A stretch of DNA of 64,000 nucleotides from Neorhodopirellula lusitana (GCF_900182915.1 NZ_FXUG01000002.1:248001-312000); one strand, 5' to 3'. Positions 1-9,162 are shown, counted from the stretch's first letter. Numbers and translations: made by a program. The notes: generated by a model from the sequence alone, not told the origin.

Positions 1-166
1 CGTGGCCCAGGTGCAATGCACCGGTGACGTTGGGCGGTGGGATTACGATTGCGAAAGGAGGCTTGTCGCTGGTGGGATCAGCGTGGGAACAGCCAGCGTC
101 TTCCCAACGTTTGGCGATATCAGATGCGGCTTGAGCGTGGTCGAAACGATTTGGGATTTCGGTCAT
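1..166 (-). CDS. valS: Valyl-tRNA synthetase, N-terminal fragment
   Basis: This is the first 55 codons of a gene that leaves the window at base 1. Translating the minus strand from the ATG at 166 gives a short variable leader and then IVIPPPNVTGALHLGH. That is the signature of the class I valyl-tRNA synthetase catalytic core: PPPNVTG followed by the HIGH-type ATP-binding motif, here HLGH. The enzyme charges tRNA-Val in the cytoplasm. Only the amino end is visible, so the KMSKS loop, editing domain and C-terminal coiled coil cannot be checked. Citramalate synthase lies 60 bases upstream on the same strand, so valS may share its transcript. Confidence 0.9.
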   Translation of the reverse strand, partial: MTEIPNRFDHAQAASDIAKRWEDAGCSHADPTSDKPPFAIVIPPPNVTGALHLGH

Positions 167-226
167 GGGATCAAGTTTTCAGAGGTCGGTATTTGATGTT
201 TGAATGTTGGGAGCGAACCGCTGCGG

Positions 227-1858
227 TTAGGCTGGTTTGGCTTCTTGATGGAGTTTGTATTCGACGCTATCGACCAGAGCTTTCCAGCTGGCTTCGATGA
301 TATTGTCGCTGACCCCGATCGTGCCCCAGGATTCTTTCCCGTCGGTGCTTTCGATGTTGACGCGGATGGAGGCCGCGGTGCCACATCCTGAATCCACGAC
401 ACGGACCTTGTAGTCGATCAGGCTGATCTCGCTCAGTTGCGGATACGCCCCCGTGAGTGCTTTACGCAGCCCTGCATCAAGCGCGTTGACCGGGCCGTGG
501 CCTTCGGCGGCATCGAACCAGAGGGTGTCACCGACCTTCAGCTTGATGATCGCTTCAGCGAAAGCGACGCCGCTTTGGACGTCTCGATCGCCGGCGACGA
601 TTCGGTATTTGATCGTTTCGAAGTGCGGCGTGAACTTGCCGCTGACGCGTTTGATCAGCAAGTCGAAAGACGCGGTGGCGGATTCGAATTGGTAGCCTTG
701 GTTTTCCAGCCGGACGACTTCCGCGAGGATCTTGCCCATCAGTTCTTTGTCGTCGGCGAGATTGTGTTTACCAGCGACCGCTTCGATGTTGCTGCGACCG
801 GACAGTTCGCTGACCAGGATGCGGCGTTCGTTGCCTACTAGCGCGGGATCGATGTGCTCGTAGGTGGAGGCGGCTTTGTTGATCGCGTGGACGTGCATGC
901 CGCCTTTGTGGGCGAAGGCGCTTTGTCCCACGAACGGTTGGTTGCCACGCCACTGCAGGTTGGCGGTTTCGTAGACGAACCGGCTCAGCTCGGTCAGCGA
1001 CTTCAGCGATCGGCCGCCCAGGACTTCGTAGTTCGGTTTTTTCAGTGAGAGATTGGCGATGATGGCGATCAGATCGACGTTGCCACAGCGTTCACCGATG
1101 CCATTGATGGTGCCTTGGACCTGGGTTGCCCCGGCGTCGACGGCGGCGAGTGAGTTGGCGACAGCCAGTTCGCTATCGTTGTGGCAGTGGATGCCGAACT
1201 GGACGTCGTGGTCTTGGAGTGCGGCTTGGGCGGCGAGCGTGATTTCGGTGATTTGTTCGGGTAGGGTCCCACCGTTGGTGTCGCACAGGACCATCCATTT
1301 CGCGCCTCCGGACGCGGCAGCTTGCAGCGTTTTGAGAGCGTATTCGGGATTGGCTCGGTAGCCATCAAAGAAGTGCTCGGCGTCGTACAGCACTTCGCTG
1401 TGTTTGGCCAGGAATGCCGTGCTTTCGCCGATCATGTCTAGGTTTTCGTCGAGCGTCGCCCGCAGGACCTCGGTGACGTGGTAGTCCCAGGTTTTTCCGA
1501 CCATGGTGCAGCAGGGTGTTTGGGCGGCGACAAGGGCTTTCATGCCGGGATCGTCTTCGGCTTTCATGGATCGCCGCCGAGTCATGCCGAAAGCGCAAAC
1601 CTTGGTTTTGCCCATGTCGAGCTTGCGAACTTGCTCGAAAAAGGCCACGTCTTTTTCGTTGGAAAGCGGGTAGCCTCCCTCGACGAATTCGATGCCAATT
1701 TCAGCCAGCCGGGCCGCGATGTTGAGTTTGTCCTGTAGCGAAAAGCTGACGCCTTCGCCCTGGGAGCCGTCCCGCAGGGTGGTGTCGTAGATCGCGATCG
1801 GCTGAACGGCCAGATTGTCAGGGTTGGCGGATGGGGAAGCGTCGGAGGGGGCGGTCAT
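227..1858 (-). CDS. cimA: (R)-citramalate synthase (2-isopropylmalate synthase family)
   Basis: The 543-residue protein has the LeuA-family TIM barrel: YDTTLRDGSQGEG near residue 24, the metal-binding HCHND near 222, and NGIGERCGN after it. The C-terminal third (from about 400) looks like the LeuA-type allosteric dimerisation domain. The wording of the N-terminal region (EGVSFSLQDKLNIAARL, EGGYPLSNEKD) is that of the long CimA class and not of LeuA. CimA condenses pyruvate and acetyl-CoA to citramalate, the first step of the threonine-independent isoleucine route. LeuC/LeuD, which carry out the next step, are encoded at 38.7-40.9 kb. The start is an ATG at 1858. A LeuA or homocitrate synthase role is less likely. 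Confidence 0.88.
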   Translation of the reverse strand: MTAPSDASPSANPDNLAVQPIAIYDTTLRDGSQGEGVSFSLQDKLNIAARLAEIGIEFVEGGYPLSNEKDVAFFEQVRKLDMGKTKVCAFGMTRRRSMKAEDDPGMKALVAAQTPCCTMVGKTWDYHVTEVLRATLDENLDMIGESTAFLAKHSEVLYDAEHFFDGYRANPEYALKTLQAAASGGAKWMVLCDTNGGTLPEQITEITLAAQAALQDHDVQFGIHCHNDSELAVANSLAAVDAGATQVQGTINGIGERCGNVDLIAIIANLSLKKPNYEVLGGRSLKSLTELSRFVYETANLQWRGNQPFVGQSAFAHKGGMHVHAINKAASTYEHIDPALVGNERRILVSELSGRSNIEAVAGKHNLADDKELMGKILAEVVRLENQGYQFESATASFDLLIKRVSGKFTPHFETIKYRIVAGDRDVQSGVAFAEAIIKLKVGDTLWFDAAEGHGPVNALDAGLRKALTGAYPQLSEISLIDYKVRVVDSGCGTAASIRVNIESTDGKESWGTIGVSDNIIEASWKALVDSVEYKLHQEAKPA

Positions 1859-1915
1859 GGGGGTAGAGATCGCGAAAGCTGGGGGGACGGTCGAATCGAT
1901 AAGGGCCGGCGAGTT

Positions 1916-1995
1916 CAGGAAACCAGTTGTTCAGGAGACTGTTTGTTCAGGAAACCAGGTGCTCAGGGAGCCAGGTGCTCAGGGAGCCAGGTGGA
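1916..1995. repeat. Five tandem 16-bp repeats
   Basis: Five consecutive 16-bp units start at 1916, 1932, 1948, 1964 and 1980. The last two agree over their first 15 bases (CAGGGAGCCAGGTG core) and earlier units drift (CAGGAAACCAGTTGTT, CAGGAGACTGTTTGTT). The array fills most of the gap between the stop of the membrane protein gene at 1996 and the start of cimA. It has no spacers and no dyad symmetry. Confidence 0.85.
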
Positions 1996-2508
1996 TTAAC
2001 TGATTCCTCGATCATCGGTCGAGTTGGGAAGAATCGGCGGGGTTTGATAGGGATTGTCGGTGGTCACGGGAGGCGGTTTTAGCGTGACGGTAGTTTCAGG
2101 CGTTGGATTGGACGCCTTGGCGGACAATGCCTGGGAAGTTGAGTCTCGTTTGCGCTGTTTTTGCCAAATCCAGGCAACCAGGGCAAAAATGAGGCACAAT
2201 CCGGTCATCACCACGACCAATCGCAACGAGATTGGGTTCACGTAGCCGCCCCCGACGTATTGCAAGGCCAGGACGAACAAACGGCCTCCGCCCAGCAGAG
2301 TTCCGAGTGCCGCTAATCCGGTTGCGAACGACACCGCTCCCTCGCGTCGGTGCGGATTGAGCGAAACAACGCCCAAAAACAGCATCGGAATGCCGAACAT
2401 CATCGGAATGAACTGGGTGTAGCTCTTCTGAGTGGTGACGCTGAGCCCGGCGATAGTCAACCCGCACAGCAACAATCCGAAAACGATACCGATTCTGGCC
2501 ATGGGCAT
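1996..2508 (-). CDS. Small multi-pass membrane protein, unknown function
   Basis: About 170 residues if read from the ATG at 2508; a second ATG lies at 2502. The frame stays open to 2595, but the extra upstream residues are hydrophilic and unlike a leader. Four hydrophobic segments are visible: ARIGIVFGLLLCGLTIAGL, FIPMMFGIPMLFLGVVSL, a Gly/Leu-rich segment and VVVMTGLCLIFALVAWIW. They are followed by a basic stretch (QKQRKRDS) and a Pro/Thr-rich cytoplasmic-type tail. I recognise no family. It is divergent from the HtrA gene and shares a gap of roughly 270 bases with it. Confidence 0.65.
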   Translation of the reverse strand: MPMARIGIVFGLLLCGLTIAGLSVTTQKSYTQFIPMMFGIPMLFLGVVSLNPHRREGAVSFATGLAALGTLLGGGRLFVLALQYVGGGYVNPISLRLVVVMTGLCLIFALVAWIWQKQRKRDSTSQALSAKASNPTPETTVTLKPPPVTTDNPYQTPPILPNSTDDRGIS

Positions 2509-2778
2509 GTTGTAGCGTGAAAATAGGAATTTTCGTAGGGCCAGACGATTTTCGTTAGTCCCGGTGGACTGCAGGATAATTGTGACAGAAGCCAAAAAAA
2601 TTTCCTCCCAAGAGGCGAAGTGTTCGGCGTGAATGTGAAGCCTGGTAAACCTTGACGGGCCGGTTACGCGTGATCAAGCAATTGTGCCTTTGGACCCGAT
2701 GACTCCCCTCGTACCGGTCATTCTGGCTGGCACACAGCTTCCGTTCATTTCGGTTGGCTCGGTGGGTGCGGGGATTGC

Positions 2779-4284
2779 ATGAATTTGATTTACTATTTTT
2801 TCGGGACGCGCTGTCAGGCCGTACCGGAGCGTTTGTTCGTCCCTGGATCCGGGCAAGGCAACTCGTTGTCAAAAACCGGAGCATTGGTGGCTGTACTCGC
2901 CACGGTGTTGGCCAGTGCCGCAGTTCCTTTTGCTGTTGCCGGTGAACTGGAGGGCGTGCGAGCGACCAGCTTCCGAGCTGGTTCGAGCGATGTCGATCGG
3001 CATCGCTCATCGCGTGAAACGCCAACTGTGACCGCGATTCGGCGTGCTTCGCCGTCCGTCGTGAACCTGCATGGTCAAAAGACGCTGCGGAATTCTGCTG
3101 CATCCCACGCTGGTGCGGTGGGCGACGTTGCGAAACAGGTCAACGGCATGGGCACCGGGGTCGTCATCGACTCACGGGGCTACGTCGTGACCAACTACCA
3201 CGTTGTCGAAGACGTGTATGAGATCAACGTCACCTTGCATAACGGTGAAACGACCCGTGCTGACTTGGTGACATCGGACCCGAGCAGCGACTTGGCGGTT
3301 GTCAAACTTCGCGGGTCGGGACCTTTCGAGACGATTCCGCAAGGCCACAGCGACGATCTGATGATCGGTGAATCCGTGATCGCGATTGGCAATGCTTTTG
3401 GATACGTTCACACGAGCACCGTTGGCATTATCAGCGCACTGCATCGGGACATTCCCGTCAATGAAACGCAGAGCTATCACGATTTGATCCAAACCAGTGC
3501 CGGCATCAACCCTGGAAACTCGGGCGGTCCCCTGTTGAACATTGATGGCGAGATCATCGGGATCAACGTGGCGGTTCGGGTGGGAGCTCAACAGATTGCG
3601 TTTGCCATTCCAATCGATCAAGTGCTTGAGACGGTGAACGACATGGTCACACGTCACAACGACCGTCGATTCGTGATTGGTTTGCGTGGCACGAGTGACC
3701 GTGCCGGTGGGCTGCGAGTGGTGGATCTCAACGACGGCGGTTCGGCTCAACAGGGCGGCTTGAAGCCAGGTGATCGAGTGCTGAAGGTGCAAGATCGTTC
3801 GGTGAAGACTCCGCTTCAGTATGCGTTGTCCGTTTTGGATGCGACCCCGGGTCAGAAGCTTCGAATGGAGTTCGACCGTGATGGGGAAGTGTACGAGACC
3901 TTTGTGGCGACACTACCCAATTCCGGCAGCACGTCGGATCCAACGGCCTCGCTCGCTTGGCAGGTCATTGGCGTCGCGGTGCGTCCCGCAAGTGACTCGT
4001 TCACTCGCCGGATGAACAGTCAGCTGAGCACCAGCTATCGAGGCGGCTTGGTGATTACGGACGTGCGTAGCGGATCAGCAGCGGACGAACAGGGAATTCA
4101 AGTTGGCGACGTCTTGCTCGGCATTCATTCCTGGCAAACATCCAACTTGAGCGACCTGGCTGGAATCTTGGAGCATCCTGAAATTCAGAGTGGCCCGAAC
4201 GCCAAGTTCTATGTCGTTCGTCGTGACAAGACGCTCTACGGACATATGCAACTCGCTAGCCAAACGGGCACGAGTCGTCGCTAG
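2779..4284 (+). CDS. HtrA/DegP-type periplasmic serine protease with two PDZ domains
   Basis: 501 residues. After a hydrophobic export segment (about 34-54, ALVAVLATVLASAAVPFAVAG) comes a trypsin-like protease domain with the full triad: His141 in TNYHVVED, Asp171 in SSDLAVVKL and Ser248 in GINPGNSGGPLLN. Two PDZ domains follow (about 300-385 and 405-490; GGLKPGDRVLKV and QGIQVGDVLLGI). HtrA proteases degrade or refold damaged envelope proteins. The ATG at 2779 gives a 30-residue N-region before the signal core, so a later start is possible. The gene stands alone, facing dprA convergently. Confidence 0.9.
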   Translation: MNLIYYFFGTRCQAVPERLFVPGSGQGNSLSKTGALVAVLATVLASAAVPFAVAGELEGVRATSFRAGSSDVDRHRSSRETPTVTAIRRASPSVVNLHGQKTLRNSAASHAGAVGDVAKQVNGMGTGVVIDSRGYVVTNYHVVEDVYEINVTLHNGETTRADLVTSDPSSDLAVVKLRGSGPFETIPQGHSDDLMIGESVIAIGNAFGYVHTSTVGIISALHRDIPVNETQSYHDLIQTSAGINPGNSGGPLLNIDGEIIGINVAVRVGAQQIAFAIPIDQVLETVNDMVTRHNDRRFVIGLRGTSDRAGGLRVVDLNDGGSAQQGGLKPGDRVLKVQDRSVKTPLQYALSVLDATPGQKLRMEFDRDGEVYETFVATLPNSGSTSDPTASLAWQVIGVAVRPASDSFTRRMNSQLSTSYRGGLVITDVRSGSAADEQGIQVGDVLLGIHSWQTSNLSDLAGILEHPEIQSGPNAKFYVVRRDKTLYGHMQLASQTGTSRR

Positions 4285-4335
4285 AGTCGTTTGCAGATAA
4301 CGGGTGAGCGTGTCTTGCACGTCATCCCGTTCTGG

Positions 4336-4355
4336 GGCGAACTCGCTAGTTCGCC
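4336..4355. terminator. Hairpin between convergent htrA and dprA
   Basis: A perfect 8-bp stem, GGCGAACT-CGCT-AGTTCGCC, lies 50 bases after the htrA stop. No U tract follows on either strand, so it is only a possible terminator or processing site. The rest of 4285-4572 shows no gene or repeat that I can support. Confidence 0.35.
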
Positions 4356-4572
4356 ACCCAAATCAAGGCGGAGATGGAATCGTCCTGGGACGAAGGGTTG
4401 TCGAAGTCACGCACCCGCATGCGTGGCCATCGAGAGTCCTTCGTCGACCCAGCAGGACGTCCGTCTTCGCCTTTTTTCGTTAGGCAGCCGCTGTTGGTGT
4501 TGAGGTGAATGGCAGCTTCTATCGCCGGCGTAGCATCTCAGTTGGCGTGCATCGTTGATGCAACGTCGGCGT

Positions 4573-5892
4573 TTAGATCCGCGACACGTATTGGCTGCTT
4601 AGTCGGCGGATCAAACGTTTCATCTCAAGGATGCTGACAACCGATGAGACGCGTGAAACGGGTAGCTCGAGCGACGCGACGATTTCATCGATCGCGGTTC
4701 CCGTAGTTGAGATGAGATCGAGAACCGTTGTTTCGACCTCGTTGAGTGACAGTTCGGCACCGTTGCGTACTTCTCGTTCGGCTTGGTTGAGCGGTGATTC
4801 ACCGGAGTAGGCGTTGCCGTTTGCAGAGCCCTGTGTGGTGGTCCGGGCGGTAGTGGGGTAATTGACCGGTTGGCTAAATGGCCCCAGTAGTTCAAGGACA
4901 TCATCGACATGGGCGACCAGCGTCCCGCCATCGCGGATCAGTTCGTGGCATCCACTGGAGGCACGGCTGTTGACTGGGCCGGGCAAGGCACCGACGCCGC
5001 GTCCAAGCTCACTGGCAAGCCGAGCGGTGATCAACGCACCGCTGCGTTGAGGCGCCTCGATGACCAGCGTCGCCAGGCTGGCGGCGGCTATCAATCGGTT
5101 GCGTTGCGGGAACATCCCGCCACGCGGTTTGGACATGGGTGAGTACTCGCTGAAGACAGCGCCGCTTTGTGAGATCTCGTCCGCTAGGCCAGCGTTTTCA
5201 GGGGGATACATCTGGCCCAGTCCGCCACCCAGAAAAGCGATCGTCCGGCCGCCGGCTTCCAGTGCCGCACGATGAGCGGCGGTATCGATGCCCCGTGCCA
5301 GCCCGCTGATGATGGTGACCGAAGCCGATGCGAGATCGCGAACAAGCCGCTTGGTTTGTTGCAGTCCGTACGGTGTCGCGTGGCGAGTTCCCACGATGGC
5401 GATCGAGAAGGCATCGCGTGGTTCCCATTGGCCACGAACGAACAGGATTGGTGGCGCGTCATCCAGTTCTTGAAGGGAAGTTGGATACGGCTTCGCTGTT
5501 GACGCTTTCGCATTGGATACGGACACGTCCAGGTCGTCGCCCACGTCTGGCTGTTCAGGTTGGACGATGTTGACGTTGTTTTGGTCGCACCAGTTCAATA
5601 AGCCTTCCACATCGACATGATCCGTCGCGGTGCGGATGGTGTGTGCGAGCTTGGGGCCGACACCCGGCACTCGTTGCAAAGCATCGTTGCTGGCGCGAAG
5701 GACTTCCGATGCGGAGCCGAAGACTTGGAACAGGACCGAGAGGCTGCGTGGTCCGAGGCCGGGAAGAAGGCACAGTTGCAACCGGTCACGCAGCAGCGGA
5801 TCGATGTTGTTGATGTCGATGGATGGAGGAGCGGTTTGCTTCGCCTCCAGATCGATTTGCTCTTCTTGCCAGATAAACAGTTCTTCAGACAA
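4573..5892 (-). CDS. dprA: DNA-processing protein DprA/Smf
   Basis: 439 residues in three parts. The N-terminal helix-hairpin-helix region has LPGLGPRSL and VPGVGPKLA (about 45-90). The Rossmann-like DprA core has IAIVGTRHATPYG, ISGLARGIDTAAHRAAL, FLGGGLGQMYPPEN and FPQRNRLIAA. A C-terminal winged-helix-like segment ends the protein (ISTTGTAIDEIVASLELPVSRVSSVV). DprA binds incoming single-stranded DNA and loads RecA during natural transformation. The start is TTG at 5892 with AGGGG just upstream; no ATG precedes it in frame. No other competence gene is adjacent, though the secretin/PilM-type cluster at 54-59 kb could be related. Confidence 0.93.
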   Translation of the reverse strand: MSEELFIWQEEQIDLEAKQTAPPSIDINNIDPLLRDRLQLCLLPGLGPRSLSVLFQVFGSASEVLRASNDALQRVPGVGPKLAHTIRTATDHVDVEGLLNWCDQNNVNIVQPEQPDVGDDLDVSVSNAKASTAKPYPTSLQELDDAPPILFVRGQWEPRDAFSIAIVGTRHATPYGLQQTKRLVRDLASASVTIISGLARGIDTAAHRAALEAGGRTIAFLGGGLGQMYPPENAGLADEISQSGAVFSEYSPMSKPRGGMFPQRNRLIAAASLATLVIEAPQRSGALITARLASELGRGVGALPGPVNSRASSGCHELIRDGGTLVAHVDDVLELLGPFSQPVNYPTTARTTTQGSANGNAYSGESPLNQAEREVRNGAELSLNEVETTVLDLISTTGTAIDEIVASLELPVSRVSSVVSILEMKRLIRRLSSQYVSRI

Positions 5893-6020
5893 ACCCCTGC
5901 ACCCCCAACGAGTTCGCTCGGTATCGCGTGATGCGATTGTAGCGGAGCCTGAGTGGCTCGTGGGGATTTCGTTTTGCGCCTAGTTGGCGATCTGGACTCG
6001 TTTATCGCTTAGGGAATGGG

Positions 6021-6081
6021 CCTGGAATCTCAGGTTCCTGGAATCACTGTTCCCGGCATCACTGTTCCTGGCATCACTGTT
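6021..6081. repeat. Tandem 15-bp repeats
   Basis: Units start at 6021 (16 bp, diverged), 6037, 6052 and 6067. The last three are CCTGGAATCACTGTT, CCCGGCATCACTGTT and CCTGGCATCACTGTT, so they differ at only two positions. This is intergenic sequence downstream of msrB on its transcribed strand. Confidence 0.85.
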
Positions 6082-6125
6082 CGGTTCGTGGTAGCCGATG
6101 TCGCCAGACTTCGGGGAAACGGTGT

Positions 6126-6173
6126 TCTGCCTGAGCTCCGGTCTGCCTAAACGCTGGTCTGCCTGAGCTATGG
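6126..6173. repeat. Tandem 16-bp repeats (3 units)
   Basis: Three units start at 6126, 6142 and 6158: TCTGCCTGAGCTCCGG, TCTGCCTAAACGCTGG and TCTGCCTGAGCTATGG. The unit sequence is unrelated to the 15-bp array 45 bases away, so two arrays arose independently in one small gap. Confidence 0.8.
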
Positions 6174-6208
6174 CGAACCAGCTATCCATCCTTTTTGGGG
6201 ACGGTCTT

Positions 6209-6904
6209 TTAGCGTGTGGCCGTTGCGGGCGTTTCAGGTTCTTTCTTTTGCATCTTGGCTTCCCGGCGAGGTTTGATCATCGGGGGTAGCTGCTTTCCCT
6301 TGGGAATGAACTTCATCGAAATCGAATTGACGCAGTGTCTCGTGTTCTTTTCGGTCATTCGTTCGCCGTGGAAGACGTGTCCGAGGTGTCCACCGCAATT
6401 GCTGCAAAGGATCTCGATGCGTTGCCCATCGGCGTCGGTTTGCCGGCGAACGGCACCTTTGATCTCATCATCGAAGCTCGGCCAACCACAATGGCTTTCG
6501 AACTTGTCTTCGCTGTTGTAGAGTTGGGCGTTGCATTGGCGGCAAATGTAGATGCCGTTCCGCTTGGTGTTGGTGTAACCGCCCGGTCCGGCCCGCTCGG
6601 TGCCTTTTTGCTGGATAACCCAGCGTTCGAATTGGTTGAGCGGGTTGTAGTTCCCGTAGATGACTTTTTGTTCGGTAGCGGCGGTGTCGGAGGCGGTTGC
6701 TTCCGCATCCGAGTCAGTCGCCGGAGAATCATTTTCAGATGTGGTCTGATCCGTTGCAGACTCACCGGCGACGGATTCCGTCAGAGCGTCGATGGCCTCC
6801 AGTGTGGCCGTTTTATCGTCGCTGACGGCAGGCCGCAGCAGTGCGGTTGAGGCGAAACCGAGCAAAATGAGTCCGGTGAACAACCCGGTTCGAGATAACA
6901 TCAA
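6209..6904 (-). CDS. msrB: Exported peptide-methionine (R)-S-oxide reductase MsrB
   Basis: 231 residues. MsrB reduces the R epimer of methionine sulfoxide in proteins. The domain (about 80-205) has the two zinc CxxC pairs (CRQC near 121 and CSNC near 166), the substrate-pocket motif [10 protein letters not shown] and the catalytic cysteine near 190 in RHCVNS. The N-terminus has a signal-like segment ([21 protein letters not shown]), then an Asp/Thr/Ala-rich linker (about 25-75), so the enzyme is probably exported and tethered or released. The ATG at 6904 has a good AGGAG eight bases upstream, stronger than most starts here. It is a single gene, downstream of the SMP-30-like gene on the same strand. 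Confidence 0.93.
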   Translation of the reverse strand: MMLSRTGLFTGLILLGFASTALLRPAVSDDKTATLEAIDALTESVAGESATDQTTSENDSPATDSDAEATASDTAATEQKVIYGNYNPLNQFERWVIQQKGTERAGPGGYTNTKRNGIYICRQCNAQLYNSEDKFESHCGWPSFDDEIKGAVRRQTDADGQRIEILCSNCGGHLGHVFHGERMTEKNTRHCVNSISMKFIPKGKQLPPMIKPRREAKMQKKEPETPATATR

Positions 6905-7069
6905 TCAGTCTCCTGGGAAAATGGTGAAGCCGCCTGGCGGGCGGCGGCATCAACGTGGCTAACGGCGAAGCAAGGCTCTGATGGATAGTACATCAGTGGG
7001 AATGGCATCGTTCATTCAGCGGATTTGTACGACACCTCTACCCAAATGGTCAAATGGCTCGATCGCCCG

Positions 7070-8056
7070 CTATTGGCGACCTGCAATCGGCATCGGGACT
7101 TTGTAGAGCGACGTCCGAGCGGTCACGACTAGCATTTTTCGATCGGCACCCATGAAAGTGACGTTAGCGGGCTGTTCGGGGAAGGTGACCGTGCCGAGAT
7201 GTTGACCTTGAGGGCTATAGATCTGAACGCCTAGATGGGTGGTTATATAGAGATTCCCTTGCCGGTCCATTGTCATGCCATCGCCGCCGGTGTCGGTCTT
7301 GCCTTCGGGTTGTTTGAGGACACAGAACGTGCGGTGGTTGGCGAGCTTACCCGGTTCGCTGATGTCGTACACCAACATTTCGGCTTGTTGGCTCGGGATG
7401 ACATACAGTTGTTTTTCGTCCAGAGACAATCCGATCCCGTTGGGTGCCTTGATGTGATCGGTCAGTCGTGTGACGACTCCATCGGGTGACCGGTAATAGA
7501 CCGCTTGGATTTTTTGTGGAAGCGGTTTGGGTGCGTTGTAGAGCGGGTCGGTGAAATAGACGCCGCCCTGTTGGTCAACGACCAAATCGTTACACGCGTT
7601 GAACCGAGTGCCGTTGTATTGATGGGCCAGCACTTCGCGTGCGCCGCTTTTCAGGTCGTAGCGAACCAGGCTGCCTTCCATTTCACACGCCAGCAGTTGC
7701 CCGCCGGGTAACGCCCAAAGGCCATTGGCTCGGTTGGATTGGTCAGTGAAAACACTGAGTTGTCCCTCGGGCGAAATTCGATGGATGCGCGTATTGGGGA
7801 TATCGGTGAAGTACAGCGAGCCGTCTTCGGCCATCGTTGGGCCTTCGGTGAACTGGAAGCCCGTTTGAATGTTCTCGATCGGACCGGTCGGTTTGATTTG
7901 GGCGACGGTCGGTGTTTGGGATGGAGTTGCTTGAGCGGATTGGTCCGCCTGGATGCTGCTTAGGTTCACTGCCGCTAGTCCGCTAACGACAGCGAGGCCA
8001 ACGACCCATTGGCGAGTGGAAAACAGGGGGCAAACCCAATCAAATTTTGGAAGCAT
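7070..8056 (-). CDS. Exported SMP-30/gluconolactonase-like beta-propeller protein
   Basis: 328 residues from the ATG at 8056 (a GTG at 8080 is an alternative). A signal segment (QWVVGLAVVSGLAAVNLSSIQA) leads into a six-bladed propeller typical of SMP-30/gluconolactonase enzymes: QFTEGPTMAEDGSLYFTD at the first blade, NRANGLWALPGG, CNDLVVDQQGGVYFTDP and GGDGMTMDRQGNLYITT. The acidic residue in TEGP, the Asn/Asp in ACNDLVVD and the Asp in GGDGM match the family's divalent-metal ligands. It probably hydrolyses a sugar lactone or similar ester outside the cytoplasm; the substrate cannot be told from sequence. Confidence 0.8.
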   Translation of the reverse strand: MLPKFDWVCPLFSTRQWVVGLAVVSGLAAVNLSSIQADQSAQATPSQTPTVAQIKPTGPIENIQTGFQFTEGPTMAEDGSLYFTDIPNTRIHRISPEGQLSVFTDQSNRANGLWALPGGQLLACEMEGSLVRYDLKSGAREVLAHQYNGTRFNACNDLVVDQQGGVYFTDPLYNAPKPLPQKIQAVYYRSPDGVVTRLTDHIKAPNGIGLSLDEKQLYVIPSQQAEMLVYDISEPGKLANHRTFCVLKQPEGKTDTGGDGMTMDRQGNLYITTHLGVQIYSPQGQHLGTVTFPEQPANVTFMGADRKMLVVTARTSLYKVPMPIAGRQ

Positions 8057-8262
8057 GCTGGATCTCTGGAGGGGAAACACAATCGACGGACCCGATGCGG
8101 GGCTCGTTGCATTGTATCAGCCATACACTGAGTTTTCAGCTCGAAGATGCAATGTGGGCAACCAAGAGACGCTGCCACATTTCCCGCTAAGTAGATCCCG
8201 TTTGGAAGGATCGAGCGGACCAGATTCGCCGCCCTTACTCGGGCTGGCTGACGCACTGATTA

Positions 8263-9162
8263 TCAGAACGTCTCGGGGTAGATCACCAGTTCAACGCGGC
8301 GGTTGGCGACGCGGCCCGCGGGGGTTGCATTGTCGGCACGCGGGTTATTCGATCCGTGTGAGACGATGAAGAGTTGTTGGCCGGGCATGCCGCTGCGGCG
8401 TGTTAGTAAATCCAACAACGCGGATGTTTGAGCCGAGGTTAGTTGGTGAGGGCTGCCGTTGGCACCGCCATAAATCGGTGCATTGTCGGTGTAGCCTTCG
8501 ATCCCAACGCGTTGACGTGGGAATACCGATCGAAGTTGGGCTGCGATGGGGTCCAGGATCGCGGCGGCTTGAGGTTGCAGTTGAGCGGTGCCGGGAGCGA
8601 ACAGCTGGTCCGAAGGAACGACGATGCGAATCACTTCGCCGTCTTGTTGCACCGGAATGTTGCCAAGGTTCAAACGGCCGACGAGTTGATTCAGGTTTGT
8701 GTTAGCGCGAATGGTCGCTCCGCCGCGAAGTTGGGTGGATGCCTGAAAGCTGCGGGCGGTGCTTTGTGCGTCACGAGCGGCAACGCGTGCGGCTTCGTAC
8801 TGCTGCGTGGTGTCGGACAGTTGACTGCGGACGAGATTGAGTTCGTCGCGATAGACCTGCGATTGTTGTTCGCTTTGAGCGAGTTGGGTGGTGAGTTGTC
8901 GATTGTTGTCGTCGAGCAACTGCACGCGTCGGTTCAGTTCAGCGACCTGTGCTTGGACAGCGGTCAGTTGAGTTTGTCCGGGTGCTTGCCAAACCGAGCC
9001 GCCGGGGCCGCCGGCAAGATACGGGTTTTGGCTGCAGCCTGCGTTGACCAGCATGGCGATCGCAACACACAATCCAGCAAACGCTCGCGGGGAACGCAAG
9101 TTGGGATGGGAGCGACGTGTCTGGCAGGAGTCGACCGTGGTAGGCGGACGATTCGGAGACAT
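8263..9162 (-). CDS. OmpA-family peptidoglycan-associated lipoprotein
   Basis: 299 residues from the ATG at 9162; the frame also allows a GTG at 9198. A signal with lipobox (LVNAGC) gives a lipid-anchored protein. A helical, Gln-rich coiled-coil region (about 50-150, repeated QLTTQLAQSEQQSQVYRDEL) is followed by an OmpA/MotB C-terminal domain, with VPSDQLFAPGTAQLQPQAAAIL, IEGYTDNAP and ANRRVELVIYP. Such proteins tie the outer membrane to peptidoglycan, which matters because planctomycetes were once thought to lack a wall. Confidence 0.85.
   Translation of the reverse strand: MSPNRPPTTVDSCQTRRSHPNLRSPRAFAGLCVAIAMLVNAGCSQNPYLAGGPGGSVWQAPGQTQLTAVQAQVAELNRRVQLLDDNNRQLTTQLAQSEQQSQVYRDELNLVRSQLSDTTQQYEAARVAARDAQSTARSFQASTQLRGGATIRANTNLNQLVGRLNLGNIPVQQDGEVIRIVVPSDQLFAPGTAQLQPQAAAILDPIAAQLRSVFPRQRVGIEGYTDNAPIYGGANGSPHQLTSAQTSALLDLLTRRSGMPGQQLFIVSHGSNNPRADNATPAGRVANRRVELVIYPETF

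Larger units (their letters stand above)
5893..6208. other. Gene-poor spacer between dprA and msrB
   Basis: The gap of 316 bases holds two separate short tandem arrays, annotated individually. An open frame of 69 codons crosses both on the minus strand, but its residues (NSDARNSDAGNSDSRN) are a direct product of the repeats, so I do not call a gene. Confidence 0.6.

Noticed and set aside
2555-3103. A 182-codon open frame on the minus strand, opposite the 5' part of the HtrA gene
   Set aside because: Composition is Arg/His/Ser-rich as expected from a shadow of a GC-rich coding strand; it overlaps two better-supported genes.
5980-6189. A 69-codon frame through the two repeat arrays, minus strand
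   Set aside because: Its residues (NSD repeats) simply mirror the DNA repeats, and it has no ribosome site or domain.
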